Source: an uncultured Eubacteriales bacterium (lineage in GTDB: Bacteria > Bacillota > Clostridia > Oscillospirales > QAMX01). Taken from it: a stretch of 24,822 nt of DNA. The DNA is taken from contig URVL01000015.1 of the NCBI GenBank assembly GCA_900551265.1, positions 1 to 24,822 on the forward strand. Reading direction: 5' to 3'. Below the pieces are notes generated by a model. It ran no database searches, had not been told where the DNA came from, and saw only the letters and a program-made list of their open reading frames with translations. The translations under genes were made by a program, and so were the position numbers. Positions 1 through 8,476 of the stretch are shown piece by piece. Position 1 is the stretch's first letter. Each line of letters begins with the position of its first letter.

Positions 1-1
1 G

Positions 2-923
2 GACGAGCCGGGTTCCATTGCTGAGGGCCTGCCGGTCCGGCGGGAGGGCCACCTGAAGGCCTGGGTGTCTATTATGTATGGCTGCAACAACTTCTGCTCC
101 TACTGCATCGTCCCCTATGTCCGGGGCCGGGAGCGGAGCCGGAGGCCGGAGGCAATCCTGGCGGAATGCCGGGAGCTGATTGAGTCCGGATACAAAGATA
201 TCACCCTTCTGGGCCAGAACGTCAACTCCTACGGCAAGGACCTGGACTGTGGCGTGGATTTTTCCGACCTGCTGGCGGAGATTGCCGGGCTGCCTGGAGA
301 TTTTCGGGTTCATGACCAGCCACCGCCGGGACGCCGGCCCCAAGCTCTTTGACACCATGGCCAGGTTCCCTAAAATCGCCAAGCAGCTTCACCTGCCGGT
401 GCAGTGCGGCAGCGACCGGGTGCTGAAGGCCATGAACCGGCATTACAACCGGCAGCAGTATTTGGAGCTGGTGGACTATGCCCGGAAGGTGATGCCGGAG
501 TTGGTCCTAACCTCCGATGTGATCGTGGGCTTTCCGGGAGAGACGGAGGCGGAGTTCGAGGAGACCGTGACGCTGATCCGCCAGGTGCGCTATGACGCCC
601 TCTTTACCTTTATTTATTCCCCCCGGCCCGGTACCCCGGCGGCCAGCCTGCCGGACCCTGCCACCCGGCAGGAGAAAAACCAGTGGTTTGACCGGCTCTG
701 CGCCGCTCAGAATGCCATTTCGGAAGAAAAGCACCGGGCTTATGTAGGCAAAACTCTGCGGGGTCTGGTGGACGGAACCGATGGGGACCTGCTGACCGCC
801 CGGACCGAGGGTGGGCGGCTGGTCCGCCTGACGGGAGACGCCGGCCTCATTGGCCGGTTCTGCCAGGTGAAAATCGATGGCGCCACCACCTGGAGCCTGA
901 CCGGTACCTTGGCGGCGGAGTGA
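2..923 (+). pseudogene. miaB: tRNA-2-methylthio-N6-dimethylallyladenosine synthase MiaB, 5'-truncated by window edge and frameshifted
   Basis: MiaB is a radical-SAM enzyme that adds a methylthio group to (dimethylallyl)adenosine-37 of tRNAs. The 5' end lies outside the window. From position 2 one frame reads through the radical-SAM cluster (CNNFCSYC, three cysteines spaced CxxxCxxC) and the family signature [12 protein letters not shown]. At about 305-311 the reading must move to another frame, which continues with FMTSH, HLPVQCGSDRVLKAMNR, SDVIVGFPGETEAEF and a C-terminal TRAM domain (about 740-920), ending TGA at 921-923. One extra base in CGGG, or a 5-base deletion, would explain the break. 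It sits 37 nt before mutS, the usual miaB-mutS order in Firmicutes. Arg codons are nearly all CGG, unlike the downstream genes. The break may be a real mutation or a sequencing/assembly error; the identity is firm. Confidence 0.8.
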
Positions 924-960
924 GCTGCCCCAACTGGAACAATAGAAAGTGAGAGAACAT

Positions 961-3546
961 ATGGCCACAGAGCTGACCCCCATGATGCGGCAATACTTTG
1001 AAATTAAAAATCAGCACAAGGATAAAATCCTTTTCTACCGCCTTGGCGATTTTTACGAGATGTTCTTCGACGATGCGCTCGTCGCCTCGCGTGTGCTCGA
1101 TCTGACGCTGACGGGCAAAAACGTAGGTACGTCCGAACGTGCGCCGATGTGCGGCGTGCCGTTTCACAGCTATGAAGCGTATGTCGCGCGTTTGATTGCG
1201 CGTGGATACAAGGTGGCGATCTGCGAACAGACGGAGGATCCTGCGAAGGCAAAGGGCTTGGTCTCCCGCGAAGTGGTGCGTGTGATTACGCCGGGCACCT
1301 TGACGGAGTCCTCCATGCTCCGAGAGGATACGAACAATTTTATCTGCGCGGTTTATCGGGACTCCACGGGTACCGGGCTCTCCTTCTGCGATATTTCAAC
1401 GGGTGAATCCTATTCCGCAGCAATTCCGGCAGGGCGCTCGGAAATGGAGTCTGTTATCAACGAATGCGGCCGTTACGCTCCGCGTGAGGCCGTGCTGTCA
1501 GACGCCGCCTATTCGGAGAAGGCGCTTGTGGACTTTCTTGAAAAAAAACTCGGCTGTGCGGTTGAAGAGGGCGGCGAATGGCGTTTTGCAGAGGAACCGT
1601 CTCAGAGAAGCGTTTCTGAACGTTTCCCGGACTCGGGAAACCTTCTCTCGGACATGCGTATTTGCCGGGCAATGGGCGGCCTCCTTTCCTATCTGTTTGA
1701 AACGCAGAAGAGCACCCTGGAACAATTGAAAACGCCGGAGGTATATGAACCGGAGCTTTATATGACGGTTGATCACACGGCGCGCACAAATCTGGAGCTT
1801 TTTGAAACCCTGCGTACGCACGAAAAACAGGGGTCGCTTTTGTGGGTGCTTGACCATACGTCCACGTCAATGGGAGCGCGGCTTTTGCGGCGCCGGCTGG
1901 AGCAGCCGTTATTAAACCCTGCGGCGATACGGCGCTGGCTAAACGCCGTTGCGGCGCTGCATGACGACGCGGTGGCGCTCTCCGAATGCGAGGATGCCCT
2001 GCGCGGCGTTTCGGATCTGGAACGGCTCATCAGCCGCGTCGTATGCGGTACGGCCAATGCGCGTGATTTGCGCGCCTTGTCGGCGACGGCAGCGCGGCTT
2101 CCTGCTCTGCATGAGATCGTGACGGCATTGCCTGGTGAGTCTATGCGGGAAATTGCAGACGGCATTGATGAACTTGCAGACTTGCGGGCGTGGATCGATC
2201 AGACGCTCTGCGACGATTTGCCGGTTGCCGTTACGGAAGGAAAGCTGATTCGTGCCGGATATAGCGAAGAACTGGACGCCCTGCGCGGGGACGCGACGGA
2301 TGGAAGAGACGTTATTGCAACCATACAAAACCGGGAACGCGAACGTACCGGGATTAAAAACCTGAAAGTTGGTTATAATAAGGTGTTCGGCTATTATATT
2401 GAGGTCACGCCGTCTTATCAGCATCTTGTGCCTGATGATTACATACGCCGTCAGACGTTGACCAATGCAGAACGCTATGTTACGGAAGAGTTGAAGCAGC
2501 TTGAAGGCCGTGTCCTGGGCGCACAGGACCGGGCAAACAATCTGGAATATGAAATTTTCTGCAAACTGCGTGAACGCATAGCTGCGGAAGCTCCACGCGT
2601 ACGCCGTACGGCGTCGGCTGTCTCGGCGCTCGACGTCACGGCATCGCTGGCACGCGTTGCGGTTGATAATGGGTACGTCATGCCCGAGGTGGATCTTTCC
2701 GACGCGCTTGACATTACGGATGGCCGCCATCCGGTTGTAGAGCAGTACGCTGCAGGGTTTGTGCCAAACGATACGCATCTCAACTGTGGAGACCGTATGG
2801 CGGTGCTGATCACGGGACCGAATATGGCGGGAAAGTCTACCTATATGCGTCAGACCGCCATTATTGCGTTGATGGCGCAGATTGGAAGTTTTGTGCCGGC
2901 AAAATCCGCACATATCGGCGTATGCGATCGGATTTTTACGCGTATCGGCGCATCGGACGACCTGTCCGGCGGGCAGTCTACTTTTATGGTGGAAATGAGC
3001 GAGGTGGCGGACATTCTCTCGGGCGCAACGAAAAAGAGCCTGATTATTCTGGATGAAATTGGCCGCGGCACCTCCACGTATGATGGCATGAGTATCGCGC
3101 GCGCGGTATTGGAGCACGTTGTTCGCGAGATTGGCGCACGGACCATGTTCGCTACGCACTATCATGAGCTAACCGAACTTGCTGATCAATTGCGCGGCGT
3201 CGTCAACATGTCCACTGCCGTACGCAAGCGCGGCGATGAGATCACATTCCTGCACCGTATGATTGCAGGCGGTGCGGATGATTCCTATGGGATTGAAGTC
3301 GCGAAGCTCGCCGGTGTGCCGGATGAAGTGATTCGTCGCGCGAAACAGATTTTGAAATCGCTGGAACGCGGCGAGGAAGTGAAAGTCCGCGGTGCGGCGA
3401 AACCGCGCGAGCAGGCAAGTCTCGCCGATCTTGGCGCGTTTGAGGTCGTTGAACGCATTCGTGAAACCGACCTTGATTCTTTAACGCCTGTGGCTGCACT
3501 AAATCTTTTATATGAACTCAATATCATGGCCGAACGCCTGCCGTGA
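961..3546 (+). CDS. mutS: DNA mismatch repair protein MutS
   Basis: MutS recognises base mismatches and small loops as a dimer and, with ATP, recruits the repair machinery. The 861-residue protein has the normal length and domain order. The N-terminal mismatch-binding domain carries the Phe-X-Glu motif (GDFYEMF, F31-Y32-E33). Connector, lever and clamp regions follow, then the ATPase with Walker A (GPNMAGKST, about residues 618-626), Walker B (LIILDEIGRGTSTYDG, about 693-708) and the ATHYHEL segment. I chose ATG 961 because it gives the conserved MATELTPMMRQY start and has a weak purine-rich site (GAAAGTGAG) before it; an in-frame GTG at 949 is less likely. rsmI follows after 16 nt, where mutL is common in relatives. 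The first ~30 bases look compositionally like the miaB side and the rest does not. Confidence 0.97.
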   Translation: MATELTPMMRQYFEIKNQHKDKILFYRLGDFYEMFFDDALVASRVLDLTLTGKNVGTSERAPMCGVPFHSYEAYVARLIARGYKVAICEQTEDPAKAKGLVSREVVRVITPGTLTESSMLREDTNNFICAVYRDSTGTGLSFCDISTGESYSAAIPAGRSEMESVINECGRYAPREAVLSDAAYSEKALVDFLEKKLGCAVEEGGEWRFAEEPSQRSVSERFPDSGNLLSDMRICRAMGGLLSYLFETQKSTLEQLKTPEVYEPELYMTVDHTARTNLELFETLRTHEKQGSLLWVLDHTSTSMGARLLRRRLEQPLLNPAAIRRWLNAVAALHDDAVALSECEDALRGVSDLERLISRVVCGTANARDLRALSATAARLPALHEIVTALPGESMREIADGIDELADLRAWIDQTLCDDLPVAVTEGKLIRAGYSEELDALRGDATDGRDVIATIQNRERERTGIKNLKVGYNKVFGYYIEVTPSYQHLVPDDYIRRQTLTNAERYVTEELKQLEGRVLGAQDRANNLEYEIFCKLRERIAAEAPRVRRTASAVSALDVTASLARVAVDNGYVMPEVDLSDALDITDGRHPVVEQYAAGFVPNDTHLNCGDRMAVLITGPNMAGKSTYMRQTAIIALMAQIGSFVPAKSAHIGVCDRIFTRIGASDDLSGGQSTFMVEMSEVADILSGATKKSLIILDEIGRGTSTYDGMSIARAVLEHVVREIGARTMFATHYHELTELADQLRGVVNMSTAVRKRGDEITFLHRMIAGGADDSYGIEVAKLAGVPDEVIRRAKQILKSLERGEEVKVRGAAKPREQASLADLGAFEVVERIRETDLDSLTPVAALNLLYELNIMAERLP

Positions 3547-3562
3547 CGCCGGAGGATACGTT

Positions 3563-4396
3563 ATGTCCGGAACTTTATATATTGTCTCAACGCCTATCGG
3601 AAATCTGGGCGACATCACGGCTCGTGCGCTCGAAACGCTGCGTGCCTGTGACTTTATCGCGGCGGAGGATACGCGTGTGGCGATGCGGCTTTTGTCGCAC
3701 TTTGCTATTTCGAAGCCCTTAGTCAGCTATTATGAACACAATCGCCGTGAACGTGGCGAGGAAATTGTGCGTCGCATCCTTTCCGGAGAAGACTGCGCGC
3801 TGACTACAGACGCCGGTACGCCGGTCGTATCCGACCCGGGCGGCATGCTCGTTGCGCAGTGCCGGGAGGCTGGAATCCCTGTTGTAACGGTACCTGGCCC
3901 ATGTGCGCTCATAGCTGCCTTTTCTCTTGCAGGCCTTGAAAGTACGCGTTTTACATTTGAGGGCTTTCTCTCAGTGAATCGCCGCAGCCGCCGGGAACAT
4001 CTGGATTCTTTGCGCCTGGAGCGCCGTCCGATGATTTTTTATGAGGCGCCGCACAAATTGATTGCGACACTGGAAGACTTTTTAAGTGTGTTTGGCGGAG
4101 AGCGCGGACTGTTCATTGCACGTGAGCTAACCAAGGCGCATGAGGAAGGCAATCGAACAACTGTCGCAGATGCGCTTGCACATTATCGCGAAACGCCTCC
4201 GCGCGGAGAGTTTGTGCTGGTTGTTGACGGAGCGCCGGAAATTTCTTCGGAAGACGCGGCGGATGCGTTTGCCGCGGCTTTAGACGCCGCGCGCAGGAAA
4301 GTGGAAACAGGAGTATCTGTACGCGATGCCGCGCGATATGCGGCGGAAACGTTCGGCGTTGCGCGTAATGCCGTTTATGAGGCATTACGCCGTTAG
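3563..4396 (+). CDS. rsmI: 16S rRNA (cytidine(1402)-2'-O)-methyltransferase RsmI
   Basis: RsmI uses S-adenosylmethionine to 2'-O-methylate C1402 in the decoding centre of 16S rRNA. The 277-residue product shows the family motifs in order: LYIVSTPIGNLGDIT at the N-terminus, AEDTR, the S-HxNR-like stretch YYEHNRRER, TDAGTPVVSDPG, VPGPCALIAAFSLAGL, FEGFL and FYEAPHKL. This is the tetrapyrrole methylase (TP-methylase) fold and normal length. ATG 3563 is chosen over an upstream in-frame start at 3512 because GGAGG (3551-3555) lies 7 nt before it and the conserved N-terminus begins there. The gene starts 16 nt after mutS and is probably co-transcribed with it. The C-terminal ~45 residues form a short helical tail typical of the family. 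Confidence 0.95.
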   Translation: MSGTLYIVSTPIGNLGDITARALETLRACDFIAAEDTRVAMRLLSHFAISKPLVSYYEHNRRERGEEIVRRILSGEDCALTTDAGTPVVSDPGGMLVAQCREAGIPVVTVPGPCALIAAFSLAGLESTRFTFEGFLSVNRRSRREHLDSLRLERRPMIFYEAPHKLIATLEDFLSVFGGERGLFIARELTKAHEEGNRTTVADALAHYRETPPRGEFVLVVDGAPEISSEDAADAFAAALDAARRKVETGVSVRDAARYAAETFGVARNAVYEALRR

Positions 4397-4433
4397 AACT
4401 TTTTGGGTATAGGCGCCTCTGGACGGGGGGAAC

Positions 4434-4442
4434 TGTTATAAA
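4434..4442 (+). promoter_or_regulatory. Candidate extended -10 promoter for htpG
   Basis: TG-T-TATAAA is an extended -10 hexamer upstream of htpG. No convincing -35 lies 16-18 nt upstream; a G-run occupies the spacer. The transcript would start near the hairpin at 4446-4470. The same TGTTATAA core occurs before secG, rnjA and the solute-binding-protein gene, which supports it modestly. Confidence 0.35.
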
Positions 4443-4445
4443 TTG

Positions 4446-4473
4446 AGCGCGGTCACAATCACGCCGCGTTTTT
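4446..4473 (+). terminator. Weak hairpin with T-run between rsmI and htpG
   Basis: A 7-bp stem (AGCGCGG with CCGCGTT, one G-T pair) with an 11-nt loop is followed by five T. It could be an intrinsic terminator for mutS-rsmI, or a 5'-leader hairpin of htpG if the candidate promoter at 4434 is used. No CIRCE-like operator was seen here. Confidence 0.35.
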
Positions 4474-4507
4474 CATATCACATCAAAAGGAAAGGAAGCA
4501 GGAAGGA

Positions 4508-6436
4508 ATGGACGAAAACAAACGCTTTGAGTCAGGCGATATTTCAATTTCAGCGGAAAATATGTTGCCGATTATCAAAAAGTGGCTGTACTCGGAAAAA
4601 GATATCTTTATCCGCGAACTGGTGTCGAACTGCTCGGATGCAATTGCCAAGCATGCGCGGCTCGTTTCGCTTTCCGAGGCTCCGGCTGACGAGACGCCGT
4701 ATCGCATTACGGTGCGATGCGATGCTTCTGCCGGTACATTGTCCTTTGAAGACAACGGAATTGGCATGACTGCCGAAGAGGTACGTAAATACATTAATCA
4801 GGTTGCTTTCTCCGGCGCAAAAGATTTTCTTGAAAAATATAAGGATTCTTCCGAAGATGCGCAAATCATTGGGCACTTCGGGCTGGGATTTTACTCTGCC
4901 TTTATGGCGGCAAAACGTGTGACGATTGATACGCTTTCCTGGCAGGAGGGCGCGGAAGCCGTCACCTGGTCGAGCGAGGGCGGTTCTGCGTATACGTTGG
5001 AGCGCTCGGAACGTACCGCGCGGGGCACGTGTGTGACGCTGGAACTTGACGAGGATTCCACAGAATACACCGACCGTTGGGCCGTGCGCGATGTGCTGAT
5101 GAAATACTTCCGGTTTTTGCCCACGCCGATTTACCTGGAGGATGCAGGTACGGAAATCACAACAGAAGAAAAACCAATCAACGATACGCCGCCGCTCTGG
5201 GAGAAAAATCCCTCTGACTGCACGGACGACGAGTACCGGGAATTTTATCATCGTGTTTTTCCGGATCCTGCCGATCCGCTCTTCTGGGTGCACCTCAATA
5301 TCGATTACCCGTTCCGCTTAAAGGGAATCCTTTACTTCCCAAAGCTGAAAAATGAATTTGAATCTGTTGAGGGACAGGTAAAACTCTACTGCTCGCGCGT
5401 GTTTGTGGCAGATAATATCAAAGAGGTTATCCCGGAATACCTGCTGCTTTTAAAAGGCTGTATTGATTGTCCGGATTTGCCCTTAAATGTCTCGCGCAGC
5501 TTTTTACAAAACGACGGTACCGTCACACGTCTTTCCCAGCATATTACACGCAAAGTTGCCGACCGTCTGCTCTCACTCTTCAAAAACGACCGTGAGCGCT
5601 ATAACGAGTATTGGGATGATATCAATCCGTTTGTCAAGTATGCCTGTTTGCGTGACGAAAAGTTCTATGAGCGGGTCAAGCCTGCGCTGGTATTTAAGCT
5701 GCTTGACGGCACGTATAAGACCGTGGATGAATACCTGGCCATGCCGGAGAATACGCATGAAGACGGCGCTTCTGGCGGTGGCGGCCAAGACGGGAACGCT
5801 TCCTGTGACGGTGCTCATGATCATGAACATGAAAATGAGACAAACGCCAAGCCGAGAAAGATTGTTTACTATGCGACGGATGAGAATGTACAGGCACAAT
5901 ATATTGCAATGTTCCGTGAAAACGGCATTGAAGCAGTTCTTTTGCAGCATGTACTTGATAACCATTTTATTACGTTCCTGGAGGCTAAAAATCCCGGCGT
6001 AAAATTCCGCCGTATTGACTCTGATTTGAGTGAATTGGAAAAAAGTGAGGAGAGTACAGCAGATGCTGAAAAGGTGGAGAAACTGTTTACAGGTCACGCC
6101 GGCGTAAAATCCGTTAAGACCTCGCGTCTTGCTTCCGGCAGTGCGCCCGCTGTACTGGTTCTCTCTGAGGAGAGCCGCCGCATGCAGGAAATGGCGCGGA
6201 TGTTCGGAGGGATGGAGAACGTTGAGCAGATGTTTCCGGAGGAGCGTACGCTGGTGTTAAATAGTGCGCATCCGCTTTATGCCAAACTGGCGTCGCTCGC
6301 TGTATCCAGTCCGGATCGTGCAGAGCTGCTTGCCGCGCATATTTATGATCTTGCCCGTATTGCGCAACAGCCGCTTGCTGCTGCGGATATGACGGCCTTC
6401 CTTGCGCGCAGCGCAAAGATTATGGAGCTTATATAG
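4508..6436 (+). CDS. htpG: Chaperone protein HtpG (Hsp90 family)
   Basis: HtpG is the bacterial cytosolic Hsp90, an ATP-driven dimeric chaperone. The 642-residue protein has the GHKL ATPase N-domain: helix with RELVSNCSDA (Asn/Asp of the N-box), DNGIGM, and the glycine-rich lid GHFGLGFYSAFM. The middle domain follows (FWVHLNIDYPFRLKGILYFP, LYCSRVFVADN, LPLNVSRSFLQ), then the C-terminal dimerisation region. An unusual Gly/Asp/His/Glu-rich insert (about residues 417-443, with HDHEHENE) separates the conserved DEYLA segment from IVYYATDENVQAQYI; relatives usually have only a short charged linker. ATG 4508 is preceded by purine-rich AAAGGAAAGGAAG. The gene is monocistronic, ending in a strong terminator. 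Confidence 0.96.
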   Translation: MDENKRFESGDISISAENMLPIIKKWLYSEKDIFIRELVSNCSDAIAKHARLVSLSEAPADETPYRITVRCDASAGTLSFEDNGIGMTAEEVRKYINQVAFSGAKDFLEKYKDSSEDAQIIGHFGLGFYSAFMAAKRVTIDTLSWQEGAEAVTWSSEGGSAYTLERSERTARGTCVTLELDEDSTEYTDRWAVRDVLMKYFRFLPTPIYLEDAGTEITTEEKPINDTPPLWEKNPSDCTDDEYREFYHRVFPDPADPLFWVHLNIDYPFRLKGILYFPKLKNEFESVEGQVKLYCSRVFVADNIKEVIPEYLLLLKGCIDCPDLPLNVSRSFLQNDGTVTRLSQHITRKVADRLLSLFKNDRERYNEYWDDINPFVKYACLRDEKFYERVKPALVFKLLDGTYKTVDEYLAMPENTHEDGASGGGGQDGNASCDGAHDHEHENETNAKPRKIVYYATDENVQAQYIAMFRENGIEAVLLQHVLDNHFITFLEAKNPGVKFRRIDSDLSELEKSEESTADAEKVEKLFTGHAGVKSVKTSRLASGSAPAVLVLSEESRRMQEMARMFGGMENVEQMFPEERTLVLNSAHPLYAKLASLAVSSPDRAELLAAHIYDLARIAQQPLAAADMTAFLARSAKIMELI

Positions 6437-6460
6437 CGCGAACGATTGTCTGAGACGTCT

Positions 6461-6494
6461 GGCGCCGGAACTTTTAAAGTTCGGGCGCCTTTTT
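6461..6494 (+). terminator. Intrinsic terminator of htpG
   Basis: A long hairpin begins 24 nt after the htpG stop: GGCGCCGGAACTTT pairs with AAAGTTCGGGCGCC with a single mismatch, followed by a run of five T (6490-6494). This is a standard Rho-independent terminator on the plus strand. Confidence 0.85.
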
Positions 6495-6506
6495 GTTGCC
6501 TGTAAC

Positions 6507-6547
6507 AAAAAAACCTCCGCCTGTTGATACAAGACAGACGGAGGTTT
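6507..6547 (-). terminator. Intrinsic terminator of secG
   Basis: AAACCTCCGCCTGT (6511-6524) pairs with ACAGACGGAGGTTT (6534-6547), one mismatch in 14. Read on the minus strand the hairpin is followed by seven T (complement of 6507-6513), so it terminates secG transcription coming from the right. It is back to back with the htpG terminator. Confidence 0.85.
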
Positions 6548-6572
6548 ACATGTAAAATAACAAAGATGTCCG

Positions 6573-6812
6573 TTAACGTACAAGATTTAGTGCAAAAGTT
6601 GAAATAACAAGCAATACGGAGAGAATAATGGTCAGACGGCTGAGCAATGCATCCATAGAGCTGGCCTTATTCTTACCAAAAAAGGTTTCCGCACCGCCGG
6701 AAATGGCGCCGGAGAGGCCGGCACGTTTTCCCTGCTGCAAAAGAACAAGCAGAATAACGGCAACAGCCAAAATAACCTGCACAATACTAATTATCAAATT
6801 TAATGTTTCCAT
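6573..6812 (-). CDS. secG: Preprotein translocase subunit SecG
   Basis: SecG is the small membrane subunit of the SecYEG channel and helps SecA-driven protein export. The 79-residue product has the family pattern: a first transmembrane helix (about 5-27, [22 protein letters not shown]), a cytoplasmic loop with [19 protein letters not shown], and a second helix (about 55-76, [19 protein letters not shown]). The start codon complements 6810-6812, with GGGAG about 9 nt upstream. A good sigma-A promoter with its own extended -10 lies at 6852-6880 and a terminator follows the gene, so it is probably a single-gene unit, although the carboxypeptidase gene lies 132 nt upstream on the same strand. Confidence 0.95.
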   Translation of the reverse strand: METLNLIISIVQVILAVAVILLVLLQQGKRAGLSGAISGGAETFFGKNKASSMDALLSRLTIILSVLLVISTFALNLVR

Positions 6813-6851
6813 GTATTAGCACTCCCAACCTGTTTCACATAAGTGTCATAT

Positions 6852-6880
6852 ATTATAACATAATAACGCACTTCATGCAA
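6852..6880 (-). promoter_or_regulatory. Sigma-A promoter of secG
   Basis: On the minus strand TTGCAT (complement 6875-6880) is 17 nt from TATAAT (complement 6852-6857), and TG precedes the -10 to give TGTTATAAT. This is a near-consensus promoter with an extended -10, about 40 nt before the secG start. Confidence 0.75.
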
Positions 6881-6944
6881 GCGTTTTTTCTCAAAAAGTT
6901 CTTTCTGATACGAAAACAGCCACAACCATGCCGTAAAAAACCGT

Positions 6945-8276
6945 TTAGTCATCCAGACCGCGTTGACGTTTCCGCTTATTGATATTGCGGCGGCGTTTGT
7001 TATAAAGAATAACAAATACGATATACACAATCAGCGCCGCAAACAACAAAGCTACAATTGCCCGAACACCAGGTTTGGAAAAAAATGTGCCAAGCTGTTC
7101 AAAGTAATAAAGCCCCTCGGACCGCTCAACTGTATTCATGGCGACAAGATCGACGCGCGCATACACTTCATTGCCACGCATAATTGTCATGGCTCCTAAC
7201 ACATCGCCGCTTTCTATAGGGGCAGAGATATTTTCCTGAACAGAAATAGATTTTGTAAAAATGGTATCAACATCGTCGTCTTCGTGTAAAAATGCAGTCA
7301 CATCTTCCGCTGCGCGAAGGACGACAAAATCCTTTTCCCTGGCAAGGCTGACTTCGATCTCCTTGACTGGGTCTGAGGAACTGACAATGGTTCGATATCC
7401 AAAATCTGAAAATCCCCAGAGAAACAGATTGATAGAATCGACATAGCTGTAATTTCGTCCGGTCGTTTCATCAATGTAGCCGCCCAGTACAACCGCTATG
7501 TACGTAAGGCCTTCATCTTCTGCGGAAGAAACAAGACAGTACCCAGCAGGCGTTGTGTGTCCGGTTTTGATTCCGGTCGCCTTGCTGTATAAATTTTCGC
7601 TTGTCACGGCCTGTGAGATCAGCTGGTTGGTGTTGTTGAAATAACGCGGATGATCCACCTTGTTCGTTGCAGGAATGGTAACTTGGGCACTGCCGACAAT
7701 GTCTACAAACTCCTGATATTTCATAGCTTCAACTGTGACTTTCAGCAGATCCTCGGCAGTTGTGTAATGATTTTCGTCGTGAAGGCCGGAAGGATTTGTA
7801 TAATGCGTGCCAGTACAGCCGAGTTCGTCCGAACGCTCATTCATCATTTCTACAAATTGATCGACTGTACCGCCGATATGCGCCGCAATGACGCTGGCGG
7901 CATCGTTTCCGGAGGCAACGAGCAGACATTCAAGCATTTCGTACATGGTTAGCACTTCGCCGTTTTGCAAGCCCGCAATGCTGGAACCCGGAGAAACGGT
8001 ATTTAATGCAGCTCGTGTCACGGTGACAGGCTCGTCCATTTCACAATTTTCAAGCGCTAAAAGCGCTGTCATGATTTTGGTCGTGCTGGCCGGATAGGCC
8101 TTTTGACGGATGTTTTTCTCATAAATGGTTTCACCACTTGAAACTTCATAGAGCATCGCAACGTTTGACCGAATGAGCGGCTCATCTTCGCGCGCCGCAG
8201 AGGTACGGAAGTTGAAACTCAAAATAAAAAAGAAGGCCAGCGATACTGTCACGGCTAGGATTCTGCGTATTCTCAT
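6945..8276 (-). CDS. D-alanyl-D-alanine carboxypeptidase (PBP5 / DacF-type, peptidase S11)
   Basis: This enzyme trims the terminal D-Ala from peptidoglycan pentapeptides outside the membrane. The 443-residue product has a signal peptide (MRIRRILAVTVSLAFFFILSF). It carries the three penicillin-binding motifs: S64-T-T-K67 in YPASTTKIM, S122-G-N124, and K237-T-G239 in ATGIKTGHTTPAGYC. A beta-rich PBP5 C-terminal domain follows. Unlike classic PBP5, which has an amphipathic anchor, it ends with a true transmembrane helix (about residues 400-422) and a Lys/Arg-rich tail (YNKRRRNINKRKRQRG). I chose the start at 8276 because AAAGGAG lies 6 nt upstream and the signal peptide begins there; an upstream in-frame start at 8330 adds an atypical extension. 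It is divergent from a two-component operon that may act on the envelope. DacF or DacB are both possible names, so no symbol is given. Confidence 0.93.
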   Translation of the reverse strand: MRIRRILAVTVSLAFFFILSFNFRTSAAREDEPLIRSNVAMLYEVSSGETIYEKNIRQKAYPASTTKIMTALLALENCEMDEPVTVTRAALNTVSPGSSIAGLQNGEVLTMYEMLECLLVASGNDAASVIAAHIGGTVDQFVEMMNERSDELGCTGTHYTNPSGLHDENHYTTAEDLLKVTVEAMKYQEFVDIVGSAQVTIPATNKVDHPRYFNNTNQLISQAVTSENLYSKATGIKTGHTTPAGYCLVSSAEDEGLTYIAVVLGGYIDETTGRNYSYVDSINLFLWGFSDFGYRTIVSSSDPVKEIEVSLAREKDFVVLRAAEDVTAFLHEDDDVDTIFTKSISVQENISAPIESGDVLGAMTIMRGNEVYARVDLVAMNTVERSEGLYYFEQLGTFFSKPGVRAIVALLFAALIVYIVFVILYNKRRRNINKRKRQRGLDD

Positions 8277-8317
8277 GCACACTCCTTTCATTCTGGATGA
8301 ATTTATCATAAACATAT

Positions 8318-8345
8318 TTGAAAGAATCAAAATATGTGTTATACT
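8318..8345 (+). promoter_or_regulatory. Candidate sigma-A promoter in the carboxypeptidase/two-component spacer
   Basis: TTGAAA (8318-8323), 16 nt, TATACT (8340-8345) reads as a plus-strand promoter about 250 nt before the response-regulator gene. A small inverted repeat ACTAC/GTAGT (8343-8357) overlaps its start site. On the minus strand, TTGATT with weak -10 matches lies in the same stretch and could serve the carboxypeptidase gene. The 322-nt spacer 8277-8598 holds no recognisable gene. Confidence 0.45.
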
Positions 8346-8476
8346 ACTTTACGTAGTGGGAAGTTTGAAAATTATTTTATGAAAAAATAAGTGTGCTGAT
8401 CTAAAGCGAAATAGATCTGCTGAGTGAGTTTTGAGATGGAACTTTTTTGAAAGGCAATTTTTTTGTAAAAAGCAGG

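Noticed and set aside
1939..3165. 408-residue open frame antisense to mutS
   Set aside because: It lies wholly opposite a confidently identified gene, has no recognisable domain and no Shine-Dalgarno, and its composition is a mirror of mutS codon use.
4550..5293. 247-residue open frame antisense to htpG
   Set aside because: Covered by the conserved N-terminal and middle domains of htpG; no signal or motif of its own.
6816..6824. TTAGCACTC, an exact half of the CIRCE (HrcA) operator, beside the secG start
   Set aside because: The second arm (GAGTGCTAA after 9 nt) is absent, and the bases overlap the secG Shine-Dalgarno; a 9-base match is not rare enough at this length.
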